Assembly: GCA_937960595.1 (NCBI GenBank)
Contig: CALGPL010000080.1
Span: 1-36,709 of the forward strand
Length of the DNA stretch: 36,709 bases
Direction of reading: 5' to 3'
From: an uncultured Anaerolineales bacterium
GTDB lineage: Bacteria > Chloroflexota > Anaerolineae > Anaerolineales > Villigracilaceae
Each line of letters opens with the position of its first letter. Position 1 is the stretch's first letter. A program made the position numbers and the translations under genes. Under the pieces are notes generated by a model. The model was given only the letters and a program-made list of their open reading frames with translations, had not been told where the DNA came from and did not search any database. Of this stretch, positions 16,897-23,222 are shown piece by piece.

Positions 16897-16950
16897 TAAC
16901 CCCCGGCCCCTTCCCCTCTCCTGCAAGAAGAGGGGAAGAGGGGCAGGGGA
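16897..16950. repeat. Palindromic C/G-tract repeat between gap and pgk
   Basis: An imperfect palindrome: CCCCTTCCCCTCT (16907-16919) pairs with AGAGGGGAAG and a following G-tract (16929-16943). The preceding ACCCCCGGCCCCT matches a second copy of this repeat type at 30233-30274. It may act as an mRNA-stabilising or partial termination hairpin between gap and pgk. Confidence 0.7.
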
Positions 16951-16969
16951 TCGGGAGAGGCAGGTAACT

Positions 16970-18142
16970 ATGAACAAGAAAACCGTCCGCGATATTGATC
17001 TGAAAGGCAAGCGCGTCCTGATGCGCGTGGATTTCAACGTCCCCATGCAGGACGGCAAGGTCACCGATGACAAACGCATCAAAGCCTCGCTGCCGACCAT
17101 TCAGTACGTGCTCGATCAGGGCGCCGCGCTGATTTTGATGAGCCACCTGGGACGTCCAAAGGGCGGCCCCGACCCGGAGTTCAGCCTGAAGGCGGCTGCC
17201 GAGGTGCTGGCCGGGCATCTGGGGCGTCCGGTCAAGATGGCGCCCGATTGCGTCGGGCCGCAAGTCGAGGCCATGGCCAAGGCGCTGCAGCCCGGCGAAG
17301 TCCTGATGCTGGAGAATACCCGCTTCCACGCCGGCGAGGAGAAGAACGACCTCGAACTGGCCAAGCAGATGGCCGCCCTGGGCGAAGTGTACGTCAACGA
17401 CGCCTTCGGCTCGGCCCACCGCGCCCACTCCTCGACCGAGGGCGTGGCGCGCTTCCTGCCGGCGGTCGCCGGTTTCCTGATGGAGCAGGAACTCGAATAC
17501 CTCGGCCGCGCCACCGCCAACCCGGAGCATCCCTACATCGCTATTCTCGGCGGAGCGAAAATCAGCGACAAGATTCTGGTCGTCGAGAACCTGCTCGCCA
17601 AATGCGACAAACTCATCATCGGCGGCGGCATGGCCAACACCTTCCTGGCGGCCAAAGGCTTGAACATGCAGGACAGTTTGGTGGAAGCCGAGTCCATCGA
17701 AACGGCCAAGGGCATCTTGGCCAAGCACGCCGAGAAAATCGTCCTGCCTGTGGACGCCGTCATCGCCGACAAGTTCGACGCCGAAGCCAACAGCCAGGTG
17801 GTGGATGTGGATAGAATCCCCGCCGGCTGGCGCATGCTGGACGTCGGCCCGAAGACCCTCGAGTTGTACCGCCAGACTCTGGCGGGAGCCAAACTCATCG
17901 TCTGGAACGGCCCGGTGGGCGTCTTCGAGTTCCCCAAGTTTGCCGAGGGCACCTTTGCCCTGGCCAAGATGCTGGCCGAGAGCGGCGCGACCACCGTCAT
18001 CGGCGGCGGCGACAGCGCCAGCGCGGTCAAGAAGGCCGGCGTCGCCAAGCAGATGACGCACGTCTCCACCGGCGGCGGCGCTTCGCTGGAGTTCCTCGAA
18101 GGCAAGGAACTGCCCGGCGTGGCGGCCTTGTTGGATAAGTAA
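16970..18142 (+). CDS. pgk: Phosphoglycerate kinase
   Basis: A 390-residue glycolytic kinase that transfers phosphate from 1,3-bisphosphoglycerate to ADP. Motifs include [18 protein letters not shown], the substrate-binding [48 protein letters not shown], the WNGPVGVFE nucleotide motif, and [14 protein letters not shown] followed by [13 protein letters not shown]. Length and all conserved segments are normal. It is separated from gap by 81 bp carrying a palindromic repeat; the sequence GGCAGG lies upstream of ATG 16970. A strong terminator follows, ending the yvcK-gap-pgk unit. Confidence 0.97.
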   Translation: MNKKTVRDIDLKGKRVLMRVDFNVPMQDGKVTDDKRIKASLPTIQYVLDQGAALILMSHLGRPKGGPDPEFSLKAAAEVLAGHLGRPVKMAPDCVGPQVEAMAKALQPGEVLMLENTRFHAGEEKNDLELAKQMAALGEVYVNDAFGSAHRAHSSTEGVARFLPAVAGFLMEQELEYLGRATANPEHPYIAILGGAKISDKILVVENLLAKCDKLIIGGGMANTFLAAKGLNMQDSLVEAESIETAKGILAKHAEKIVLPVDAVIADKFDAEANSQVVDVDRIPAGWRMLDVGPKTLELYRQTLAGAKLIVWNGPVGVFEFPKFAEGTFALAKMLAESGATTVIGGGDSASAVKKAGVAKQMTHVSTGGGASLEFLEGKELPGVAALLDK

Positions 18143-18155
18143 AATTGGCTCGATG

Positions 18156-18190
18156 AAAAGGGGCGGTTGAGAAACCGCCCCTTTTCTTTG
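18156..18190 (+). terminator. Rho-independent terminator after pgk
   Basis: Perfect 13-bp stem AAAAGGGGCGGTT (18156-18168) with AACCGCCCCTTTT (18173-18185), GAGA tetraloop, then CTTTG. It is a textbook structure 13 bp after the pgk stop. Confidence 0.93.
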
Positions 18191-18277
18191 TTCTACACTT
18201 TTTGCAACACCGCCATGCGGGATTGACCCGTCTGCGCTATAATCATTGTATATTTCCCTGACAGACTGAGAGGCCCT

Positions 18278-20080
18278 ATGGCATTTCAGATTGGCGAAAA
18301 CGTCGGCCGCTACCGTATTGTCGAGCAATTGGGACAAGGGGGTATGGCAACAGTCTATAAAGCCTATCATGCCGAACTAGACCGCTATGTGGCCCTGAAG
18401 GTGCTCCATCCCGCTTTTCTAGAAGAGGCCAGTTTCCTGGCGCGCTTCCAGCGCGAGGCGCGGGTGGTGGCAAAACTCGAACATCCCAACATCGTCCCGA
18501 TCTACGATTACGCCGAACATGAGGGGCGCCCCTATCTGGTGATGAAATTCATCGAAGGGGAGACGCTCAAAGTGCGGCTGGGACGCGGCAGCATCGATGC
18601 GTCCGAGGTGGTTCGGATTGTCGAGGCGGTTGGCGCCGCTTTGTCGTATGCGCATAGGCGCGGGATTCTGCATCGTGATATCAAGCCCTCGAACGTATTG
18701 CTGGGCAAGGATGGGCAGATTTATCTTGCTGATTTCGGTCTGGCGCGCATTGCTCAGTCGGGCGAATCGACTCTGACCTCGGACATGATCGTCGGCACGC
18801 CCCAGTACATCTCTCCTGAGCAAGCGATGGGCAAGAAAGATCTGGATGAGGGCACGGATATCTATTCGTTCGGGGTGATGTTGTATGAATTGATTGTCGG
18901 CCGGGTTCCGTTCAACGCCGACACGCCTTTTTCCATCATTCACGATCACATCTATTCGCCGCTGCCGTTGCCGTCTCAGTTGAATGTTGATATCCCGCCC
19001 GAAGTGGAGCGCGTCTTGCTCAAGGCGCTGGCCAAAGAGCGCAGCGATCGTTATCGGGATGTGGACGCGCTGGTGACTGCTTTCCTGGAAGCCTGGAAAG
19101 AAGGGTCGCCGATCGCGGCGCGACCGCCCGCTCCCGAAGCGACGACGCCTGTGCCTGTTTCTGAGCCGACGCCGACTGCTGTTCAGACGGCGCCCGCCGC
19201 CCGCCCCGCGGAGGCCCCTCCCTCGGCCGCGTCCGCGCCGCCGCCTCCCGCCTCTGCGGAGACCGTGACCGCCGCGCTGGCCGCTGCGAGGGTTCGCAAA
19301 GTGCCCTGGATGTGGATTGCGGTCGCGGTGCTGGTTTTTCTGTGCTGCCTCGTTACATTCCTGGCCTTGCGCGGGAACCGTCAGGCTGTTCCCGGTCGGG
19401 GATTGAGCACGCCTGTTTTTCAGGAAGGCCTGTCGCCCCTTGCGACGTCAGAAGTGGCCGAATTGTTGGCAACTGCTGTCGGGCGGGTCGAACAGAACCC
19501 TGATGATCCTTATGCCCATCTGCAACTGGCAACGGTCTATCTGGAGGCCGGTAAGCCCGAAAGAGCCGAAGAGACGCTGAACCAGGCGCTCGAGGTGGGC
19601 GGGCAGAACGAACCATTTCTGTGGGATGCCTGCCGGGAAATGGAAATCCGACAGACCTGGTTGCTGGCAGCGCGTGCCTGTGTGCAAGGGGCCGAAGTGC
19701 ATCGGGAGGTGAGCATCGATCTTTCGCCCGACTTGAAGACTCTCTTGTTTTCCACCCTCTATCGGGCGGCGCCCGATCCGGCTCTCGAGGAATTCCTGCC
19801 GATCGGTAGATTGCTCTTGCTCGATGAGATGATTGCGCATGTTGTGAAAGCCCGTCATCAACTGTATGCAGGCGACCCAAACGGCGCGCTGCAGACGCTC
19901 GAATCCGCGCTACAGAGATGGCCGGACAGGCCGGAGGTCCAACTTGTGGAGGCCGAGTTTCTGGTTCGGACGGATAATGCCGGGCAGGCGTTCCAAGTCT
20001 TGGATGAACTGCAGAACCGTCCGGATGTGCCCGAATGGATTTTGCAGGAAGTCAGACACATCCGTGAAACCATTCCCTAA
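18278..20080 (+). CDS. Ser/Thr protein kinase with membrane helix and TPR-like tail
   Basis: A 600-residue protein. The kinase domain (about 12-272) has GQGGMA (19-24), K41, HRDIKPSN (132-139), DFG (152-154) and SPEQ (179-182), so it should be active. A Pro/Ala-rich linker (about 277-335) leads to one membrane helix (about 344-364). The outside region (about 395-600) is helical with TPR-like motifs, for example PDDPYAHLQLATVYLEAGKPERAEETLNQAL. This layout is a PknB-like receptor with a TPR ligand or protein-binding domain in place of PASTA repeats. TATAAT at 18238-18243 is a possible -10 box. The gene sits between pgk and tpiA and is 12 nt from tpiA, so these two are probably co-transcribed. 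Glycolytic enzymes or YvcK are candidate targets by context only. Confidence 0.93.
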   Translation: MAFQIGENVGRYRIVEQLGQGGMATVYKAYHAELDRYVALKVLHPAFLEEASFLARFQREARVVAKLEHPNIVPIYDYAEHEGRPYLVMKFIEGETLKVRLGRGSIDASEVVRIVEAVGAALSYAHRRGILHRDIKPSNVLLGKDGQIYLADFGLARIAQSGESTLTSDMIVGTPQYISPEQAMGKKDLDEGTDIYSFGVMLYELIVGRVPFNADTPFSIIHDHIYSPLPLPSQLNVDIPPEVERVLLKALAKERSDRYRDVDALVTAFLEAWKEGSPIAARPPAPEATTPVPVSEPTPTAVQTAPAARPAEAPPSAASAPPPPASAETVTAALAAARVRKVPWMWIAVAVLVFLCCLVTFLALRGNRQAVPGRGLSTPVFQEGLSPLATSEVAELLATAVGRVEQNPDDPYAHLQLATVYLEAGKPERAEETLNQALEVGGQNEPFLWDACREMEIRQTWLLAARACVQGAEVHREVSIDLSPDLKTLLFSTLYRAAPDPALEEFLPIGRLLLLDEMIAHVVKARHQLYAGDPNGALQTLESALQRWPDRPEVQLVEAEFLVRTDNAGQAFQVLDELQNRPDVPEWILQEVRHIRETIP

Positions 20081-20092
20081 AGAGAGAGACTT

Positions 20093-20851
20093 ATGCGCAC
20101 ACCCTTCGTTGCTGGCAATTGGAAGATGAATAAAACCGTCGAGGAGGCGCGCGCCCTCGTCTCCGAGATGGCAGGCGAACTGCGGGAAATTCGCGGCGTG
20201 GAAAAGGTGCTTTGCCCGCCTTTCACCGCGCTCTTTCCCATCTCGGACTTGCTCAAAGGCACCGATATCGGGCTGGGCGCCCAGGACATGTATTGGGAAG
20301 AGAAAGGCGCGTTCACCGGTCAAATTTCGCCCTTGATGGTGAAAGAGATTTGCCGCTACGTGATCATCGGACATTCCGAGCGGCGCACCTATTTTGGCGA
20401 GACCGACGCAAGCGTGAACCGCAAAGTTGCCGCGGCCCAGGCGTTCGATCTCGTCCCCATCGTTTGTGTGGGCGAGACGTTGGCCGAGTATGAGGCCGGG
20501 CAGACGGCCGAAGTGGTGAGGCGTCAGGTGCGCGAGGGGCTGAAGGGCCTGCTGCCCGCTTTCGGCCCGAAGATCGTCGTCGCCTACGAACCGGTTTGGG
20601 CCATCGGGACGGGGAAGGCTTCCTCCGGCGAGAATGCCAATCGGGTCGTGGGCAACGTCATTCGGCCGGCGCTGGCCGAATTGTTCGGCGCTCAGACGGC
20701 GCAGGCGATCCGCGTCCTATACGGCGGCTCGGTGACGGCGGCCAACGCGGCCGAATTCTTCCAGCAGCCCGAAATTGACGGCGCGCTGGTGGGCGGGGCC
20801 AGCCTGAAAGCGGGCGAATTCGTGGCCATCACGCGGGCTGCCATGAAATAG
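20093..20851 (+). CDS. tpiA: Triosephosphate isomerase
   Basis: A 252-residue enzyme interconverting dihydroxyacetone phosphate and glyceraldehyde-3-phosphate. Catalytic residues are K11 (GNWKMNKT), H94 (IIGHSERR) and E166 (AYEPVWAIGTGK); the flexible loop 6 follows E166, and the phosphate-binding LYGGSVTAANAAEF and GALVGGASL segments are intact. Length is normal. An AGAGAGAG purine run precedes the ATG. It completes the lower glycolysis set with gap and pgk but is transcribed with the upstream Ser/Thr kinase. Confidence 0.97.
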   Translation: MRTPFVAGNWKMNKTVEEARALVSEMAGELREIRGVEKVLCPPFTALFPISDLLKGTDIGLGAQDMYWEEKGAFTGQISPLMVKEICRYVIIGHSERRTYFGETDASVNRKVAAAQAFDLVPIVCVGETLAEYEAGQTAEVVRRQVREGLKGLLPAFGPKIVVAYEPVWAIGTGKASSGENANRVVGNVIRPALAELFGAQTAQAIRVLYGGSVTAANAAEFFQQPEIDGALVGGASLKAGEFVAITRAAMK

Positions 20852-20900
20852 GGCCGCCCACTTTTGTCGGACCGGCTGTGGTCTCGTTTTGGGGCAAGTC

Positions 20901-21659
20901 ATGCTCTCTGCCTTCGACGGTTTTCTCTGGCTGGTAGCCGCCCTGGTGCCGCTGGTGTTTCTCCAGCGGCTTTTGCATCGCGAAATCCAATCCGTTCTTC
21001 TGATTCTGACCCGCCGGGTGGGTCTGACGCAGGTTCTCTTTGCGGTTCTGTTCTTTCCGGGCGTTTTGCTTCACGAACTGAGCCACTTTCTGATGGCCCG
21101 TCTGCTGGGGCTTCGCACCCGCCGCTTTTCGCTCCTGCCACAGGCAACAGCCGACGGCCGCCTGCAGTTAGGCTATGTCGAAATGGTCAGCGGCGGCGTT
21201 GTGCGCGATTCTTTGGTGGGCATCGCGCCGCTCCTGAGCGGTTCCCTGTTCGTGGCCTGGGCTGCCAGCGGCCCGCTGCAATTGGTGCCGCTCTGGGGAT
21301 TGGTGCGGGATGGTTACTGGGACCTGGTCTGGATGGGATTGGGCCTTTTGCCCCGCCAGCCCAATTTCTGGGTGTGGTTCTATCTGACTTTTGTCGTCAG
21401 TAGCACCATGCTTCCTTCTGCCGCCGACCGCCGTCCGTGGGTGGCGCCGGCCCTGGGGCTGGGATTTTTGCTGATCCTGGCGCTCCTGGCCGGAGCCGGT
21501 CCGTGGATGTTGGAGAATCTGGCCCCGGCAGTTGACGCCTTTCTGGGCGGTCTGGCGGCCATCTTTGGGCTGAGCGCGGGGGTTCATTTTCTCCTGCTGC
21601 TGCCGTTCGTTCTGACCCATCGCCTGTTAACGCGCCTGACCGGCGTGGAGGTGGCCTGA
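20901..21659 (+). CDS. Membrane protein with HExxH metalloprotease motif
   Basis: A 252-residue multi-pass membrane protein with about six hydrophobic segments. H58-E59-L-S-H62 (LLHELSHFLMARLLG) is a zinc-protease-type HExxH inside a hydrophobic stretch, as in M50 site-2-type or related membrane metallopeptidases. A later third metal ligand is not obvious, and no PDZ domain is seen. I chose ATG 20901 because a TTG 12 bp upstream has no support. The substrate is unknown. The gene follows tpiA by 49 bp on the same strand and may be co-transcribed. Confidence 0.7.
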   Translation: MLSAFDGFLWLVAALVPLVFLQRLLHREIQSVLLILTRRVGLTQVLFAVLFFPGVLLHELSHFLMARLLGLRTRRFSLLPQATADGRLQLGYVEMVSGGVVRDSLVGIAPLLSGSLFVAWAASGPLQLVPLWGLVRDGYWDLVWMGLGLLPRQPNFWVWFYLTFVVSSTMLPSAADRRPWVAPALGLGFLLILALLAGAGPWMLENLAPAVDAFLGGLAAIFGLSAGVHFLLLLPFVLTHRLLTRLTGVEVA

Positions 21660-21714
21660 AGCGAGCAGACCGGCCCATTGGCCGGGTCGATGGGCAGCCC
21701 AGACCAAAGAGCGT

Positions 21715-22023
21715 TCACGCTCCCGCAGAGAAGTGCTGCCGAACACTGATCAGTTTATCGGCCATTTTCTGGTCGCGGTCGCTGCGCGTGCTGAGTTTGA
21801 CATCGGTGTGCAGGCGCGGGACGCCCATGGCGTGGAGAGTCTCGTGGCAGCGGCGGATAGCGGCAAAGACCTCTTCCCACTCGCCTTCCACGTTCGTGCC
21901 GTTGGCATGCAGTTCGTAGGTCAGGCCGCTTTCGGCCAGCACTTTCTCGCATGCAGCAACATAGCGAGAGAGCGAAACTCCCACCCCAACGGGGACAACG
22001 GTAAAGTCAACGATTACGTGCAT
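21715..22023 (-). CDS. MTH1187/YqgV-family thiamine-binding-type protein
   Basis: A 102-residue protein that matches the small MTH1187/YkoF-like family: MHVIVDFTVVPVGVGVSLSRYVAAC, a central TYELHANGTNVEGEWEEV and a C-terminal DVKLSTRSDR motif. Members form ferredoxin-like oligomers and bind thiamine or its pyrimidine part. It is cytoplasmic with no signal. It lies 62 bp downstream of upp on the same strand, with a 7-bp repeat array between them. The convergent HExxH gene ends 55 bp away, and a bulged GC-rich hairpin around 21668-21689 may terminate transcription there. Confidence 0.85.
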   Translation of the reverse strand: MHVIVDFTVVPVGVGVSLSRYVAACEKVLAESGLTYELHANGTNVEGEWEEVFAAIRRCHETLHAMGVPRLHTDVKLSTRSDRDQKMADKLISVRQHFSAGA

Positions 22024-22047
22024 CTCGCTTTCCTCTGCTCATTCGTT

Positions 22048-22082
22048 GAACACTGAACACTGACCACTGAACACTGAACACT
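22048..22082. repeat. 7-bp tandem array, five units
   Basis: Units: gaacact, gaacact, gaccact, gaacact, gaacact. The array lies between upp and the MTH1187-family gene, 3 bp past the upp stop codon. Confidence 0.92.
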
Positions 22083-22085
22083 GCC

Positions 22086-22712
22086 TTACCCCGTCCCAAA
22101 TTGCCGATCGCCGGCGTCGCCCAGGCCGGGGACGATGTAGCCGCGTTCGTTCAGGTGGTCGTCCACGGCGGCGAGATGAATGGGCACGTCCGGGTGCGCC
22201 TTTTGTAGGGCGGCGATGCCTTCCGGCGCGCCGATCAGACCGACGAATTTGATGCGCTTCACCCCCCAGCGTTTGAGGATGTCCACCGTAGCGACCGCCG
22301 AGCCGCCGGTGGCCAGCATCGGGTCGAGGATGAGACAGACCGAAACGGTCGGCTCGACCGGCAGTTTGTTGTAATACTCCACCGGCTTGAGCGTCTGCTC
22401 GTCGCGGTACAGACCGATGTGCCAGACCTCGGCCTGTGGTATCAGTTCCCAGATGCCTTCCACCATCCCCAGACCGGCGCGCAGGATGGGGACGAGGCCG
22501 ATTTTCTCTTTGAGTTCGGCGCCAACCATGGGGGCCAGCGGCGTCTCGAGTTCGCGAGGCACGGTTTGCAGGTCAAGTGTGGCTTCGTAGGCCAGCAGGC
22601 CGGCAATCTCGCGCACCAGTTCGCGGAATTTCTTGGGGTCGGTATTTTTGTCTCGCAGACGGGACAATTTGTGGGCAACCAAGGGGTGTTGAGAGGCGTG
22701 AACGTTTGACAT
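22086..22712 (-). CDS. upp: Uracil phosphoribosyltransferase
   Basis: A 208-residue pyrimidine salvage enzyme that converts uracil and PRPP to UMP. Characteristic segments are [16 protein letters not shown] near the start, [14 protein letters not shown], the PRPP loop [18 protein letters not shown] and the uracil-binding [16 protein letters not shown] at the C-terminus. Length matches the family. GGAGG lies 6 nt before ATG 22712. A divergent promoter region separates it from the receiver-domain gene. Confidence 0.97.
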   Translation of the reverse strand: MSNVHASQHPLVAHKLSRLRDKNTDPKKFRELVREIAGLLAYEATLDLQTVPRELETPLAPMVGAELKEKIGLVPILRAGLGMVEGIWELIPQAEVWHIGLYRDEQTLKPVEYYNKLPVEPTVSVCLILDPMLATGGSAVATVDILKRWGVKRIKFVGLIGAPEGIAALQKAHPDVPIHLAAVDDHLNERGYIVPGLGDAGDRQFGTG

Positions 22713-22756
22713 GCCATTTCCTCCAAAGTTGGATGACTCTGTCCTTTTCTGGCCGT

Positions 22757-22762
22757 ATTATA
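22757..22762 (-). promoter_or_regulatory. -10 box of upp
   Basis: TATAAT on the minus strand, 44 nt before the upp ATG, leaving room for a normal leader with its GGAGG site. The -35 is not clear. Confidence 0.5.
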
Positions 22763-22774
22763 CTTGTGAACGGC

Positions 22775-22804
22775 TTGACGATTTGGCAATATGTGAGTTA
22801 TTCT
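22775..22804 (+). promoter_or_regulatory. Receiver gene promoter, leaderless
   Basis: TTGACG (22775-22780), an 18-bp spacer, TATTCT (22799-22804), then six bases and ATG 22811. There is no ribosome site, so this again fits a leaderless mRNA. Confidence 0.65.
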
Positions 22805-22810
22805 TGATAC

Positions 22811-23176
22811 ATGACTCTGCATATCCTTGTTGTAGACGATAATGAAGTCAACCTGATGCTGGTGACCAAGATTCTTCAAATAGAGGGTTTTCACACCAGC
22901 ACGGCCTGCTGTGGACGCGAGGCAATCCAGGGCGTCATCCAGGGACATCCCGATCTGGTCATTTTGGATGTGAATATGCCCGATTTAGATGGCTATACGG
23001 TTTGCCGGCGTTTGCGCGAGCCGCCGATTGGGGCAACGATGCCCATTATCATGCTGAGTGCGACCGTTGAGGAAAGCGATCGGTCGGCTGCGCTGGAAGC
23101 CGGCGCCAACGATATCATATCCAAGCCTTTCGATATAGAAGACTTGCGTCGGCGGGTGCGGGCACTCGCGCCTTGA
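22811..23176 (+). CDS. Stand-alone response regulator receiver domain
   Basis: A 121-residue CheY-like receiver with no output domain. The acidic pair is in ILVVDDNEVN, the phospho-acceptor Asp in VILDVNMPDLDGY, the switch Ser in IIMLSATVEE and the conserved Lys in ISKPFDIEDLRRRV. It probably acts by binding a partner protein after phosphorylation. No kinase is adjacent. The gene is alone, divergent from upp and convergent with the alpha-mannosidase gene. Confidence 0.95.
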   Translation: MTLHILVVDDNEVNLMLVTKILQIEGFHTSTACCGREAIQGVIQGHPDLVILDVNMPDLDGYTVCRRLREPPIGATMPIIMLSATVEESDRSAALEAGANDIISKPFDIEDLRRRVRALAP

Positions 23177-23194
23177 CTTCTTGGCGTCAAGAGG

Positions 23195-23217
23195 GCGGGC
23201 GGCCACGGGCCGCCCGC
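23195..23217. terminator. GC-rich hairpin between convergent genes
   Basis: Perfect 10-bp stem GCGGGCGGCC (23195-23204) with GGCCGCCCGC (23208-23217) and a 3-nt loop. It lacks a T-run on either strand but lies midway between the receiver and mannosidase stops, so it probably serves both. Confidence 0.6.
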
Positions 23218-23222
23218 TCGAT

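Noticed and set aside
18223-18243. TTGACC with TATAAT as a full promoter of the TPR kinase
   Set aside because: The spacing is only 9 bp; either box may work alone but not as a pair.
15815-18370. An 851-codon open frame on the minus strand covering gap and pgk
   Set aside because: It is opposite two fully conserved glycolytic genes; the long frame is a by-product of C-ending codons. The translation has no recognisable domain.
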